NCBI RefSeq assembly: GCF_001557215.1
Contig: NZ_LSJM01000111.1
Coordinates: 32,157-96,156, forward strand
From: Sphingomonas sp. CCH9-E2
Lineage (GTDB): Bacteria > Pseudomonadota > Alphaproteobacteria > Sphingomonadales > Sphingomonadaceae
DNA: 64,000 bases
Reading direction: 5' to 3'
Shown here: positions 8,807 to 18,402 of the stretch, one piece after another
Layout of the letters: the number at the start of each line of letters is the position of its first letter
How positions within the stretch are numbered: position 1 is the first letter of the stretch
Translations under genes and position numbers: made by a program
The notes under the pieces: generated by a model
Told to the model about the DNA's origin: nothing
What the model saw: only the letters and a program-made list of their open reading frames with translations
Databases searched by the model: none

Positions 8807-9247
8807 ATGACGCAAGTTGCAAGCGGCGAGCGCTGGCGGATCACGCGGGATACGCCGGTCGGCTATGAGCTTCAGCCGGTGATCAAGAAGGCGGCGATCC
8901 AGCTGATGGGATCGCGGCTGTGGGGGCGGTTCAATCCCAACCACTGGGATCCGGTCTATGCCGGGCAAACCGGCCTGAAGGCGCCGATCCAGACCGGCGA
9001 GATGTCGTCGGCCTATCTTGCCGAGATGTGCGTCAATCACTTCGGGCCGGACGTCTTCCGCGGCTCACGCATCGTGTGCAAATACGTCGCATCGACACTG
9101 GCGAACGAGGTCATCACGACCCACGGCGTCGTCCGCGAAAAGACGCCCAAGGGTGATGGCTTTCGCTTCACCGTCGATATCTGGTGCGACAACGAAGCCG
9201 GCGAAAAGAAGACCGTCGGCTGGATCGAGGTCGATGTCGGCGTCTGA
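8807..9247 (+). CDS. MaoC-like hot-dog protein (ChsH1-type hydratase subunit)
   Basis: 146 aa with a single hot-dog fold. The segment NPNHWDPVYAGQTGLKAPIQ resembles the hydratase-2 motif region of MaoC proteins. The start ATG 8807 follows AGAGGAAG. The next gene encodes a second MaoC-like protein and then DUF35 and thiolase-like proteins. That order parallels the ChsH1/ChsH2/Ltp2 genes of steroid side-chain degradation, where two hot-dog chains form a heteromeric enoyl-CoA hydratase. By analogy it would add water to an alpha,beta-unsaturated acyl-CoA before retro-aldol cleavage. Which subunit holds the catalytic Asp/His pair is not clear. Confidence 0.78.
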   Translation: MTQVASGERWRITRDTPVGYELQPVIKKAAIQLMGSRLWGRFNPNHWDPVYAGQTGLKAPIQTGEMSSAYLAEMCVNHFGPDVFRGSRIVCKYVASTLANEVITTHGVVREKTPKGDGFRFTVDIWCDNEAGEKKTVGWIEVDVGV

Positions 9248-9288
9248 CGCCACCGCTACAATCACCCTCTAGCCCGAGGAATTGCCGA

Positions 9289-9825
9289 ATGGCCGATACA
9301 TCCGTCAGAACCGACGACCTCCGCCCGATGAGCGAGATCCAGGTCGCGCAGACCCGCGAATTCATCGAGAGCCTGGAACAGGGCTCGCAAACCTATTGGG
9401 ACATGGTGGAGATCGGCGACGAGCTGTCGCGCGAGCTTCATCTCTCGCCCGAGCTGATCATCCTCTATGCCGACGCGGTCGAGGACTTCAATCCCTGGTA
9501 CGAGGGGTGGAAGATGAACACCTGGCACATTCCGGGCGAATCGCCGTTCGGCGGCGCGATCGTGCCGCCGCTGTTGGTGTCGCACTTCGTGCTGTCGGTG
9601 CAGTTCGACCACACCAAGCCGTTCGCGATCGGGTCGATCCACACCTTCCACGATTCGGAAATCCTGGAGCCGATCCCGGTCGGCGCGACCGTTCGCATCA
9701 CGACGCGCGCGAGCGACAAATACGAAAAGCGCGGGCGGCGCTATGTGCGCCACGAAGTCACCGTGAACGACGTCGCAACCGACACGCTCTACTTCCGCGA
9801 AACCCGCGACATCCTGTCGCTCTGA
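9289..9825 (+). CDS. MaoC-like hot-dog protein (ChsH2 N-terminal-type subunit)
   Basis: 178 aa. It contains an N-terminal FAS1/MaoC-type dehydratase hot dog: LYADAVEDFNPWYEG, GAIVPPLLVSHFVLS, then the strands FAIGSIHTFHDSEIL and ATVRITTRASDKYEKRG. The ATG at 9289 has GAGGAA nine bases upstream. The gene lies 41 bases after the first MaoC gene and 11 before the DUF35 gene. Actinobacterial ChsH2 fuses such a domain to a DUF35 domain; here the two halves are separate genes. I infer an obligate partner of the 8807 product and a bridge to the DUF35/thiolase-like aldolase. Confidence 0.78.
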   Translation: MADTSVRTDDLRPMSEIQVAQTREFIESLEQGSQTYWDMVEIGDELSRELHLSPELIILYADAVEDFNPWYEGWKMNTWHIPGESPFGGAIVPPLLVSHFVLSVQFDHTKPFAIGSIHTFHDSEILEPIPVGATVRITTRASDKYEKRGRRYVRHEVTVNDVATDTLYFRETRDILSL

Positions 9826-9836
9826 AGGATCGGTCC

Positions 9837-10274
9837 ATGGCGCTCACTGGCAAGCCCGTCGCGGAAGGGCTGTTCACTACCGGCAGCGATGGCCCACGTC
9901 TGATCGGTTCGCATTGCGAAGGGTGCGGCACGGACTATTTTCCCACGGCGATCGGCTGCCGCAATCCGGCGTGCCACGACAAGCGCATCGTCGCCACCGA
10001 ACTGGCGCCGCGTGGCACGCTGCTCAGCTATACCGTGCAGCGCTATCAGCCGCCGCCCCTGTTCCGCATGGACGACTGGGCGCCCTATGCGATTGGCCTG
10101 GTCGATCTGGGTGGCGGCGTGGAGGTGATGAGTATGCTCACCGGCTTCGATCTCGACGAGATCGTCATCGGTTCCGCCGTTCAGCTGACGCTCGAGCCGC
10201 TGTTCACCGATGCGCAGGGCGAGACGGTGCTGACCTACAAATTCGCTCCCGCAACAGCGCAGGTGCCCGCATGA
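9837..10274 (+). CDS. DUF35 zinc-ribbon/OB-fold protein (aldolase or thiolase partner)
   Basis: 145 aa. The N-terminal rubredoxin-like zinc ribbon is intact: CEGC at residues 27-30, then FPTAIGCRNPAC. It is followed by an OB fold (GTLLSYTVQRYQPPP, YAIGLVDLGGGVEVMSMLTG). DUF35 proteins bind thiolase-family enzymes and are needed for activity or solubility, as in ChsH2-Ltp2, BbsA-BbsB and archaeal thiolase/HMG-CoA synthase complexes. Its stop overlaps the start of the thiolase-like gene (ATGA), so equal synthesis of the two partners is expected. Confidence 0.88.
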   Translation: MALTGKPVAEGLFTTGSDGPRLIGSHCEGCGTDYFPTAIGCRNPACHDKRIVATELAPRGTLLSYTVQRYQPPPLFRMDDWAPYAIGLVDLGGGVEVMSMLTGFDLDEIVIGSAVQLTLEPLFTDAQGETVLTYKFAPATAQVPA

Positions 10275-11467
10275 CCCGCTCCGTCTATGTCCTCGGCGCC
10301 GGCGCCCATCCCTGGGGCAAATGGCCCGACAAGCCGCAGCTTCAGCTGGCGATCGAGGCGGTTCAGGCCGCGCTGGACGACGCCGCGCTCGGCTGGCCCG
10401 ACGTGCAGGGACTGGTCGCCGCCAGCTCCCGCTTCGAAGGCGGCATGGGCTGGGGCCTGCACGCCAACGAGCTGGCTCAGGCCGTCGCCGAACAGGGCAT
10501 GGCGTGCGTGAACGTCGGCGGCGCTTGTGCCGCCGGTGCGATCGCGTTCGACACCGCCTATTCGATGATCGCCAGCGGGCAATATGACCTGGTCTGCGCG
10601 ATGGGCGCTGAGCGCATGCCTAAGGGGTTCATCCCGCGCCCGCCCGGCAGCGTCGATGATATTACGGACAGCGATTATCTGCGCTGGGTCGCGATGGGTG
10701 CGACGAACCCGGCATATTGGGCCATCGAAGCAAACCGCCGCGCACATCAGCATGGCACGACCCGTGAAACGCTCGCCGCCGCGGCCGTGATGATGCGCAA
10801 GCACGCCAGCGGCAACCCGCTGGCGCGGTTTCGGAAGGAGACCAGCGTCGACGAAATCCTCGCGTCGCCAATGGTGGCCGACCCGCTACACCTCCTGGAA
10901 ATCTGTCCAGTGAGCGACGGGGCGGCCGCGATCATCTTAGGCAGTGAGGCGTTCGCGCGCCGCGCTGGCAACAAGCTGGTCGAAGTCGCCGGATGCGCGA
11001 TCGCGACCGGCACATTCGGCGATCCGGCACGGCGCATTCCGACGATCTCCAGCACCGTCCGATCCGGCGTCACGCACACCAGCGAAGTGGGCACCGCGGT
11101 CGCGCGTTCGCTGGCGATGGCCGGGATCGGTCCAAAGGACGTCGACATTCTGGAAATGGCCGACAACACCGCTTGGCACATTCTCGCCTGGCCCGAGGCG
11201 TTCGGCTTTCTTCAGCCGGGCGAAGCCGATGCGATGGTGGCCAGTGGCGCGCTGGGTATCGGCGGCAAGGGACTGACGATCAACCCCAGCGGCGGCTTCC
11301 TTTCCTTTGGCGAGGCAACGACGGCGCAGGCCGTGCTGCAAATCGCCGAGCTCACCTGGCAGTTGCGCGGACAGGCCGAAGGACGTCAGGTCGAAGGCGC
11401 CAGGATTGGCATGTCGGCGGTTCTCGGCCTCGGCGCCAATGGCGGCTCGGTCGTGCTGAAGGCCTGA
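10271..11467 (+). CDS. Thiolase-like lipid-transfer protein, probable acyl-CoA retro-aldolase (Ltp2-like)
   Basis: 398 aa with the thiolase fold of the SCP-x/Ltp branch. The N-terminal Cys position is retained (GGACAAG, Cys86). The C-terminal thiolase motif that supplies the catalytic His, normally GHPxGxTG, reads NPSGGFLSFGEATTAQ at 338-353, so the His is absent. This argues against thiolysis. Ltp2 enzymes, which also lack thiolase chemistry, cleave beta-hydroxyacyl-CoAs with tertiary alcohols by retro-aldol, giving a ring ketone and a short acyl-CoA. The start is coupled to the DUF35 gene. A ketone product would suit the upstream BVMO. Confidence 0.85.
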   Translation: MTRSVYVLGAGAHPWGKWPDKPQLQLAIEAVQAALDDAALGWPDVQGLVAASSRFEGGMGWGLHANELAQAVAEQGMACVNVGGACAAGAIAFDTAYSMIASGQYDLVCAMGAERMPKGFIPRPPGSVDDITDSDYLRWVAMGATNPAYWAIEANRRAHQHGTTRETLAAAAVMMRKHASGNPLARFRKETSVDEILASPMVADPLHLLEICPVSDGAAAIILGSEAFARRAGNKLVEVAGCAIATGTFGDPARRIPTISSTVRSGVTHTSEVGTAVARSLAMAGIGPKDVDILEMADNTAWHILAWPEAFGFLQPGEADAMVASGALGIGGKGLTINPSGGFLSFGEATTAQAVLQIAELTWQLRGQAEGRQVEGARIGMSAVLGLGANGGSVVLKA

Positions 11468-11490
11468 TTGTTTCAAGAAGGAGTAGGATC

Positions 11491-12252
11491 GTGAACCTCG
11501 ACAACATCGGTGTCATCATCACCGGCGGCGCGTCCGGCCTGGGCGCGGCGACCGCCGCGTTGTTGGCAGAGGGCGGGGCGAAGGTTACGCTGTTCGATCT
11601 CAACGAGGCGGAAGGCGGAGCGACTGCCCGGCGCATCGGGGGCCGTTTTGCACGTGTCGATGTGACTGATGCCGACGCAGTTCAAGCCGGGATCGAAGCG
11701 GCGGAACACGAGCATGGCGTAGCTCGTGTCCTGGTGAATTGTGCTGGAATCGCACCGACCGTTAAGACGGTGGCACGGGACGGCTCGCCTCACCCGGCAG
11801 AAAGCTTTCGCAAGGCGGTGGAAATCAACCTGATCGGCACCTTCATCACCATGTCGCGCTTCGCCGCACGCCTGGCGGCGGCCGATCCGATCGGCGAGGA
11901 ACGCGGCGTCATCGTCAACACCGCGTCGGTCGCTGCGTTCGATGGGCAGATCGGGCAACTCGCTTACGCCGCGTCGAAGGGCGGGGTCGTGGGCATGACA
12001 CTCCCGGCCGCGCGCGACTTGGCACAGCACAAGATCAGGGTCATGACGGTCGCTCCCGGCATCTTCTTGACCCCGATGCTGATGGGCCTGCCGCAAGCAA
12101 CGCAGGACTCGATCGGCACTCAGGTGCCCCACCCCTCCCGCCTCGGTCGGCCAGAGGAATATGCGCAACTCGTCGGCAGCATCATCGCCAATCCCATGCT
12201 GAACGGGGAGGTCATCCGCCTTGATGGAGCGATCCGTCTAGCGCCTCGTTGA
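11491..12252 (+). CDS. SDR, 3-hydroxyacyl-CoA dehydrogenase type-2 (HSD10-like)
   Basis: 253 aa. It begins at GTG 11491 after a clear AAGGAG. It has the cofactor motif TGGASGLG (11-18), NCAG (83-86), catalytic Ser146, Tyr159 and Lys163 (YAASKGG), and the TVAPGIFLTPML segment. The overall pattern, including TMSRFAARLA and the SRLGRPEEYAQLV tail, matches HSD17B10-type enzymes that oxidise 3-hydroxyacyl-CoAs and some steroids with NAD+. It is the last gene of the BVMO operon and could oxidise the hydroxyacid or hydroxyacyl-CoA produced by the preceding enzymes. Confidence 0.9.
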   Translation: MNLDNIGVIITGGASGLGAATAALLAEGGAKVTLFDLNEAEGGATARRIGGRFARVDVTDADAVQAGIEAAEHEHGVARVLVNCAGIAPTVKTVARDGSPHPAESFRKAVEINLIGTFITMSRFAARLAAADPIGEERGVIVNTASVAAFDGQIGQLAYAASKGGVVGMTLPAARDLAQHKIRVMTVAPGIFLTPMLMGLPQATQDSIGTQVPHPSRLGRPEEYAQLVGSIIANPMLNGEVIRLDGAIRLAPR

Positions 12253-12522
12253 GCCTGTCATGACGGGGGCCTAAAGCTGGGGCAGGCAGCGCCGACCACT
12301 TGCAGCATCTTGTGGAGAAATGCCGTTACTTCAACAAGCCGCAAGCGAGACCCCAGACGACATCCACGGTCGCGATGCCCAAAGTGGGCTAGGCCGACGT
12401 CCACGCCCGGCGCCTCTCGCCAAGGCGAACAAGTATATTCTGTCGACAAAGATCTGTCTGCACGAGCGGCCGACAACCTGAACCAGTGCCTCGGCAAATC
12501 ACCGCCCGAGTCGTCGAACAGT
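12253..12522. other. Intergenic stretch between convergent SDR and mobA genes
   Basis: 270 bases without a gene I can support. Reading frames through it are short or look like antisense shadows. The region separates the rightward BVMO operon from the leftward molybdenum-cofactor genes. No strong terminator hairpin was recognised. Confidence 0.4.
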
Positions 12523-13071
12523 TCAAGGCTGAGTAGGGTTGCCATGGACACGAACGGCGCGGCGAAGATCATCCGGTCTGTTGATGTTGCCAAGGTCAAG
12601 CGCGTGGTCGTCCACAAGCGTTGCGTTCGTCGCTGTGATCCACGACCGCAAGGAACGATGACCTTCAGCCAGGTGAGCGTCAAGCTGCGCCGCAAGCGCA
12701 GTGGGCCAGCAGCCGATGAGGTGCTGCCTTGCGAAGACGGTAACAGTCTGGAGGTTCATCCGGTCGACAAGATCGCGCGGAAGCGGAAATACGTCGACCG
12801 GCACCGTTATCACAGCGTCAAACCCGCGCGCACTCGCGTCTGCAAGCGCTGCGTTGATCCCACCAAGTGGCCCCATATCAGGGCGGGGTCGATCGGAAAT
12901 CCAGCGGAGGCGTTCGGTTGGCCTCCCGCAGATCACAAGTTCATCGACCTGGGGCGCAAGTGCGCTGCACGCATGATCGAGCAAGCTGCGGCCAGCAATG
13001 CGTGCAGATGCCTTGTCGCTCCCGAAGCGGCGCGACGCGCCACCTGCGATGATCGCGCCCAACAGCCGCAT
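12523..13071 (-). CDS. mobA: Molybdenum cofactor guanylyltransferase
   Basis: 182 aa. It links GMP to molybdopterin, making the bis-MGD cofactor of DMSO-reductase-family enzymes. The nucleotide-binding start AGGASRRFGSDKA (residues 9-21) is diagnostic, followed by DMGPLGGINAAL and TVPVDVFPLP, the equivalent of the usual DMP metal-binding motif. ATG 13071 begins one base after the moeA stop, so the two are co-translated. The clear client is the molybdopterin oxidoreductase at 16214-18397, so the cluster carries its own cofactor maturation. Confidence 0.92.
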   Translation of the reverse strand: MRLLGAIIAGGASRRFGSDKASARIAGRSLLDHACSALAPQVDELVICGRPTERLRWISDRPRPDMGPLGGINAALADASARGFDAVITVPVDVFPLPRDLVDRMNLQTVTVFARQHLIGCWPTALAAQLDAHLAEGHRSLRSWITATNATLVDDHALDLGNINRPDDLRRAVRVHGNPTQP

Positions 13072-13072
13072 A

Positions 13073-14302
13073 TCAGGGGTACAGTCTCAGTACATCCACA
13101 AGCGATCCGACGCCAAGCGGCGCGGCACCGGGTTGTCGCCTGATGAGGCACTGCGTGCGGACGAGCTGCGCCTGGCTCGATGCGGATTGACGATCCAGCA
13201 CCTGCACGCCGCTTCGCTCGATCGACCCGCAAAGGAACGCCTCTCGATCGCCATTAACGGGGGCCGGGGCTGACAGGATCATCTGATAGCAATCAACCGC
13301 ACCGCTTATCGGCCTACCGCCGAGTCCCGCCAGCAGCGGAGCGAGAAAGAGGCGGGCGACCGTCAATGCAGCGGTCGGATTGCCTGGCAGGCCCAACACG
13401 TGTAACGCCCCGATACGGCCGAACCAGGCCGGTTTACCCGGTTTGATCGCCAAGTCGGCGAAAGCCATCTCGAGCCCCAGAGCGGCAAGCGCAGCACGAC
13501 AATGATCCGCGTCGCCGCGCGAGGCACCGCCGGTGACGACGAGCACATCAGCATTCTCGGCAATCGACTGCGACGCCGATCGGATTGCAGCAGCATCGTC
13601 ACCAACACGTGCCGTGACCACGCTCGCGGCGCCCCATCGCTCGGCGAACGCGCCGAGCGCGATCGATAGGCTGTCGGGCACCAGGTAAGGGCCGGCCGCC
13701 GCAGCGCCGGCGGGGACGAGCTCGTCGCCCGTGACCAGGATGGCCACACGCGGTCGCCGGAACACGACCACCTCGACCACGTCTGCGGCGGCGGCGGACG
13801 TGATCGCGAATGGATCGAGCACTTGCCCTTGCGGCAGCAATGCCGTCCCGGCGGCGAAGTCGCTGCCACGGCGGCGGACATGCGACCGATCGGCAACGTC
13901 GCCCGCAAGCCGCACCTGACTGCCGATCCGCTGGCTTCGCTCGGTAACAACCACGCGATCGGCGCCGATCGGGAGCGGCGCTCCGGTCATGATCCGCATC
14001 GTCTCACCCGGCCCGATCGTGCCGGCTTCGCGAGTGCCGGGAAAAGCCGATCCGATCAGGTTGAAAGAGGCCAACTGGCGCAAATCGACCGTCCGCACCG
14101 CATAACCGTCCATTGCCGCGCAATCACGGCGGGGGGAATCGATGCGGGCGACCACGGGCTCGGCGAGCACTCTCCCGGCACCATCCGCCAATCCGAGCCG
14201 CTCAATGCCCAGCGGCGATGCGTGCAATGCAAGGATCGCCTGCGCCGCATCATAACCGATCCTGGCGATGCAAGCGCCGCGTTCGATCGGCTGATCATGC
14301 AT
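13073..14302 (-). CDS. moeA: Molybdopterin molybdenumtransferase
   Basis: 409 aa. It inserts molybdate into adenylylated molybdopterin. MoeA domains are evident: the [15 protein letters not shown] segment near residue 60, VTGDEL in the central domain, [12 protein letters not shown], and [21 protein letters not shown] near the C-terminus. Start ATG 14302 overlaps the end of a 58-codon reading frame. It lies between etfA and mobA on the same strand. A second housekeeping copy elsewhere is likely in such genomes, which would make this one dedicated to the local enzyme, but that cannot be seen here. Confidence 0.93.
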   Translation of the reverse strand: MHDQPIERGACIARIGYDAAQAILALHASPLGIERLGLADGAGRVLAEPVVARIDSPRRDCAAMDGYAVRTVDLRQLASFNLIGSAFPGTREAGTIGPGETMRIMTGAPLPIGADRVVVTERSQRIGSQVRLAGDVADRSHVRRRGSDFAAGTALLPQGQVLDPFAITSAAAADVVEVVVFRRPRVAILVTGDELVPAGAAAAGPYLVPDSLSIALGAFAERWGAASVVTARVGDDAAAIRSASQSIAENADVLVVTGGASRGDADHCRAALAALGLEMAFADLAIKPGKPAWFGRIGALHVLGLPGNPTAALTVARLFLAPLLAGLGGRPISGAVDCYQMILSAPAPVNGDREAFLCGSIERSGVQVLDRQSASSQAQLVRTQCLIRRQPGAAPLGVGSLVDVLRLYP

Positions 14303-14471
14303 CGATCGGCGACCCTGCCTGTGTCAGCGTCTCGAACATCGTCGATGCGGGCCGCCCGATGCTACCGACCCCGGTCAGCCTCCCCTGCGCAACCTCCAGC
14401 GCTGGCGACGCGCGACCACCCGGCTGGTGACCGATCAGGCGTACGCTGCCAGTCAGGAGATCGTCAGCCAT
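14295..14471 (-). CDS. Short hypothetical ORF overlapping the moeA start
   Basis: 58 codons from ATG 14471, with GGGAG eight bases upstream, to a stop eight bases inside moeA. The translation begins [19 protein letters not shown] and ends QAGSPIDA. It has no hydrophobic segment or recognisable motif. The good ribosome site and the overlap suggest translation, either as a real small protein of the cofactor operon or as a leader coupling moeA to etfA. It could also be a decayed fragment. Confidence 0.35.
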   Translation of the reverse strand: MADDLLTGSVRLIGHQPGGRASPALEVAQGRLTGVGSIGRPASTMFETLTQAGSPIDA

Positions 14472-14493
14472 TCAGGATCTCCCTCACGTCGGT

Positions 14494-15423
14494 TTACAGC
14501 TTCTCGGTCAGTTCGGGGACGATCTTGAACAGGTCGCCGACCAGGCCAACGTCTGCGACCTGGAAGATCGGGGCGTCCTCGTCCTTGTTGATGGCGATGA
14601 TGACCTTGGAGTCCTTCATGCCGGCAAGGTGCTGGATCGCGCCGGAGATGCCGACCGCGATATAGACTTCAGGGGCGACGATCTTGCCGGTCTGACCGAC
14701 CTGATAATCGTTGGGGACATAGCCCGCGTCGACCGCCGCGCGCGATGCGCCGACGCCCGCACCGAGCTTGTCGGCGAGCGGTTCGATGATCGAGGTGAAG
14801 TTCTCGCCCGAAGCCAGCGCGCGGCCGCCCGAGACGATGATCTTCGCGCTGGTCAGTTCAGGGCGCTCGCTCTTGGCGATCTCCGCGCCGACGAAGCTGG
14901 ACAGGCCCTTGTCGCCGCCGCCCGAGACGCTCTCGATCGAGGCGCTGCCGCCTTCGGCCGCCGCCTTGTCGAACGCCGTGCCGCGGATCGTCAGCACCTT
15001 CTTGGCGTCGCTCGACTTGACGGTCGCGATCGCATTGCCGGCATAGATCGGGCGGGTGAAGGTGTCGGCGCTTTCGATGCTCAGCACTTCGCTCACCTGC
15101 ATCACGTCGAGCAACGCGGCGACGCGCGGCGCGATGTTCTTGCCGGTGGTGGTGGCAGGAGCCACGAACGCGTCGTAACCGCTCATCAGCTCGGCGATCA
15201 GCGGCGCGACATTCTCGGCGAGGGCATGGCCGTACGCCGCGTCGTCGGCGAGCAGCACCTTGCTGACGCCGGCGATCTTGGCGGCGGCATCGGCCGCGCC
15301 CTGCGCGCCCTGCCCGGCCACCAAAGCGACGACATCGCCCAGCTTCGTGCCGGCGGTGACCGCGGCCAGCGTCGCGTCCTTCACCGACGCATTGTCATGT
15401 TCGACCCAGACGAGAACGCTCAT
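14494..15423 (-). CDS. etfA: Electron transfer flavoprotein alpha subunit
   Basis: 309 aa. Together with EtfB it accepts electrons from acyl-CoA dehydrogenases and passes them to ETF:quinone oxidoreductase. The C-terminal FAD domain shows [12 protein letters not shown], the [20 protein letters not shown] segment, the [12 protein letters not shown] loop and [20 protein letters not shown] 15423 overlaps the etfB stop. Three acyl-CoA dehydrogenases occur in this window, but the sequence is of the ordinary sphingomonad housekeeping type, so it probably serves the whole cell. Confidence 0.95.
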   Translation of the reverse strand: MSVLVWVEHDNASVKDATLAAVTAGTKLGDVVALVAGQGAQGAADAAAKIAGVSKVLLADDAAYGHALAENVAPLIAELMSGYDAFVAPATTTGKNIAPRVAALLDVMQVSEVLSIESADTFTRPIYAGNAIATVKSSDAKKVLTIRGTAFDKAAAEGGSASIESVSGGGDKGLSSFVGAEIAKSERPELTSAKIIVSGGRALASGENFTSIIEPLADKLGAGVGASRAAVDAGYVPNDYQVGQTGKIVAPEVYIAVGISGAIQHLAGMKDSKVIIAINKDEDAPIFQVADVGLVGDLFKIVPELTEKL

Positions 15424-16169
15424 GCCACCACTCCCAGCGTCTTCAACTTGCCGATCAGTTCATCGACATCGGCGACCTTGACACCAGCCTGGCGCTTGGC
15501 CGGCTCCTCGACCTTCACCGTAGTGAGGCGCGGGGTGACGTCGATGCCGTAGTCGGCGGGAGTCTTCTGCTCCAACGGCTTGGACTTGGCCTTCATGATG
15601 TTGGGCAGCGAGGCATAGCGCGGCTCGTTCAAGCGCAGGTCGGTGGTGACGATCGCCGGCGTCTTGAGCTTGACCGTCTCGAGCCCGCCATCGACTTCGC
15701 GCGTCACGTCCACCGCATCACCGGCGACCTCGACCTTGCTCGCGAAGGTGCCCTGGCCCCAGCCGAGCAAAGCGGCCAGCATCTGCCCGGTCTGGTTGTT
15801 GTCGTCGTCGATCGCCTGCTTGCCCAGGATGACGAGGCCAGGCGCTTCCGCTTCGGCGACCTTCGCCAGCAGCTTGGCGACGCCCAGCGGCTCGACCTTG
15901 TCCTCGGCGACGATCAGGATCGCGCGGTCGGCACCCATGGCGAGTGCGGTGCGCAGCGTCTCCTGCGCCTTCTGCTCGCCGATCGAGACGACGACGATCT
16001 CCGAAGCCGCGCCCTTTTCCTTCAGGCGAATGGCTTCCTCAACCGCGATCTCGTCGAACGGGTTCATGCTCATCTTGACGTTCGCCAGATCGACGCCCGT
16101 CCCGTCCGCCTTCACGCGGGGCTTCACATTATAGTCAAGCACACGCTTGACCGGCACCAAGACTTTCAT
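15420..16169 (-). CDS. etfB: Electron transfer flavoprotein beta subunit
   Basis: 249 aa starting [18 protein letters not shown]. It shows the ETF-beta signature region [27 protein letters not shown] and the AMP-binding [15 protein letters not shown]. It stabilises the FAD-carrying alpha subunit and forms the docking loop for acyl-CoA dehydrogenases ([11 protein letters not shown], the recognition-loop region). The start is 45 bases after the oxidoreductase stop, so it may be transcribed with that gene or from its own promoter in that gap. Confidence 0.95.
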   Translation of the reverse strand: MKVLVPVKRVLDYNVKPRVKADGTGVDLANVKMSMNPFDEIAVEEAIRLKEKGAASEIVVVSIGEQKAQETLRTALAMGADRAILIVAEDKVEPLGVAKLLAKVAEAEAPGLVILGKQAIDDDNNQTGQMLAALLGWGQGTFASKVEVAGDAVDVTREVDGGLETVKLKTPAIVTTDLRLNEPRYASLPNIMKAKSKPLEQKTPADYGIDVTPRLTTVKVEEPAKRQAGVKVADVDELIGKLKTLGVVA

Positions 16170-16213
16170 TGCGTCCTCCGCTGACAGCATTGCGCGGGCC
16201 GATGCTCCGACGA

Positions 16214-18397
16214 CTACGCGTCGTGAAGCGACTGGTCCGCCGTCGCCTTCATGATTTGAACCCCGACATTGGTCATGCGCGGCTGGCCCGTATAAGGATC
16301 GTAGACTCGGTCGGTCGGGATCAGCCGGTTCGGGCTTGCGCCGTGAAGCACCGGATCAGCCTCCGGGTTTTGTGCGTCCCCATAGGCAAACGCCATCGAT
16401 ACCGTGCCCGGCAGAACGTGGTCGTCGCGAGACACCAGCGCGCGGATCTTGCCGAGTTCGGAAGATAGTTCCACTTCATCGCCATCGACGACACCGAGGT
16501 GGGCCATATCGTCGGCATGGAGGAATGCCGGGTTGTGGAACCGTCCCTTATTGGTCACGCGACGATTGCACGAGGAATTGTAGACGTGATTTTCGCGTCG
16601 GCACAGCAGCCGGAATTCGTTCGATGGGCTGCGAGCCGATTGCGCGCCCACCACTTCTGACAACCACGCAAGCATCTCAGGATGCCCGACTTCCAGCCGG
16701 GCCGTGTTGGCGGGATCGCCCGGCTGGACGACGATCAACCCGTCGTCGTAGATGTGCCCGTGACGATTTGACTTGATGACGTCGAGGGGAACGCGGCTCC
16801 CCTCGGTCAATTTCTCCAGCAACTCGGCGTTGCTCGGTCGCGCGTCGAACCGGACCTTCGCCCCCTCGGGCGGACGGCCGAATGGCAGGACCTCGACCGG
16901 ATAACCCATCCGAACCATCAGTTCGTAGAAGATCTGCCACTCTTCCAGCAGATCGGAGCCCTGCGGACGGCGCGCAATCTGCTGCGTATATTGCGCGTGC
17001 GCCTGACCTTGGCCGTAGCCCGTCGCGCGACCCGAAAGCCAGTCCATGAAGATCGTCGCCGTTTCGACCTCCAGCCCCATAGGCGGGGGGAGGACATAAT
17101 GTGCGAGCTTGCCCGATTCAGTAAACCACGGATCGATCGTCACGAACAGCTCTAGCGATTTCAGCGCCTCGATCGTCCGCTGCTGGTCTGGAAAGGCCAT
17201 TGCCGGGTTGCCACCCCAGCACAGCAGGCTGCGCACCCGTCCCTCGCCCGGCAGCAGCATTTCCTCGGCGAGCGCGGCAGTCGGCATCCCCGCACGGCTC
17301 TGCTTGAGGCCGCGCACCCGCATTCGGCCGGCGAGCGCCCAATCCGGATCCGGGCCGCGTGCTTGCGCGCGAGCGGAGAAAGCCGGAAGCAGCGAGGGGC
17401 TGGCCTTCACCACGTCACCTGCGCGCAGCCACCGGCCGCAGATCGTCTCGAGCACGAGCACCAGATATTCGATCAGCGTGCCGAAGCCCGACATGTGCGG
17501 GCCGGTTCCCGCCATCGCATAGCCCCGCCGCGCGCGCGCATAGGTCCGAGCCGAGTCGGCAAGCAGGTTGGCGCTCACGCCGGCGGTATCGGCCACGGCG
17601 GCGACATCGATCGAGTGCAGCGCGGTTCGCAGCGTGTCCAACCCGGTCACATGCGCGTCGACGAAAGCGCGATCGTACAGTTTCTCCTCAATCACGACCT
17701 TTAGAATGGCGGCCATGATCAGCGCGTCGTTGCCCGGCCGCGCCTGCAGGAAATGCGTTGCCTGTGCCGCGACATGACTTTCGCGCGGGTCGATGACGAT
17801 GAGCTGGCAACCCCGCGCGAGCGTCTCTGCCAGCCAGCGCTTCGGCGAGCCGGAGGGAAAACCCGTATACGTCAGCAGCGGATTGATGCCGATCAGCAGG
17901 ATCGCATCGGGCCGGTCGAAACCCATCGCCGGCGCCCCCCAATAGCCGAGGAACGACTGCGCGGACTGCTTGCCGCCCTTGTCGATCGTGTTGGGATCGA
18001 AACGCATGTTCGTGCCGATCGCGTCGAGCAACGCGGTAAAGAACGGCATACCGGCACCGAAATTGCCGACGCTGGCCATGGTGCCCCAATAGGAGGCGAT
18101 CGAGCGCGGCCCGTGGCGATCGCGCAGTCGAACCAGGCTCTCGGCGATCTCGTTGAGTGCGGCATCGCTGGTCACTTCCTCGTGCGTGCCGTCGGCCTTG
18201 CGGCGCAGCGGGCGCAGCACGCGATCGGGCGCCGACAGGTAGGCGCCCTGTGAGCGTCCCTTGATACAGCTGTAGCCCTGATATTGCGGGTTGTCCGGGT
18301 TGCCGTGAACGGCGAGGACATGGCCGTCGTCAACATCGACCAGGATCGAACATTGGTTGATGCAGCAGCGGCAGAAGGACGGCTTGAGCTCACGCAT
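16214..18397 (-). CDS. Molybdopterin-dependent oxidoreductase (DMSO reductase superfamily) with N-terminal [4Fe-4S] site
   Basis: 727 aa from ATG 18397. The N-terminal cluster motif is Cys9-Cys12-Cys16-Cys44, followed by molybdopterin domains ([56 protein letters not shown]). A C-terminal molydopterin-dinucleotide-binding domain includes [10 protein letters not shown] and [13 protein letters not shown]. No Tat signal is visible, so it is cytoplasmic. The metal ligand and substrate cannot be assigned. It resembles assimilatory or formate-dehydrogenase-like catalytic chains. It follows the ferredoxin-reductase gene by five bases and precedes etfBA and cofactor genes, so it probably exchanges electrons with that ferredoxin. 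Confidence 0.88.
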   Translation of the reverse strand: MRELKPSFCRCCINQCSILVDVDDGHVLAVHGNPDNPQYQGYSCIKGRSQGAYLSAPDRVLRPLRRKADGTHEEVTSDAALNEIAESLVRLRDRHGPRSIASYWGTMASVGNFGAGMPFFTALLDAIGTNMRFDPNTIDKGGKQSAQSFLGYWGAPAMGFDRPDAILLIGINPLLTYTGFPSGSPKRWLAETLARGCQLIVIDPRESHVAAQATHFLQARPGNDALIMAAILKVVIEEKLYDRAFVDAHVTGLDTLRTALHSIDVAAVADTAGVSANLLADSARTYARARRGYAMAGTGPHMSGFGTLIEYLVLVLETICGRWLRAGDVVKASPSLLPAFSARAQARGPDPDWALAGRMRVRGLKQSRAGMPTAALAEEMLLPGEGRVRSLLCWGGNPAMAFPDQQRTIEALKSLELFVTIDPWFTESGKLAHYVLPPPMGLEVETATIFMDWLSGRATGYGQGQAHAQYTQQIARRPQGSDLLEEWQIFYELMVRMGYPVEVLPFGRPPEGAKVRFDARPSNAELLEKLTEGSRVPLDVIKSNRHGHIYDDGLIVVQPGDPANTARLEVGHPEMLAWLSEVVGAQSARSPSNEFRLLCRRENHVYNSSCNRRVTNKGRFHNPAFLHADDMAHLGVVDGDEVELSSELGKIRALVSRDDHVLPGTVSMAFAYGDAQNPEADPVLHGASPNRLIPTDRVYDPYTGQPRMTNVGVQIMKATADQSLHDA

Positions 18398-18402
18398 GAC
18401 GG

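Noticed and set aside
12258..12695. 145-codon minus frame at the mobA end, considered as a transposase or FdhD piece.
   Set aside because: Half of it overlaps mobA out of frame, and the remainder has no signature I can defend.
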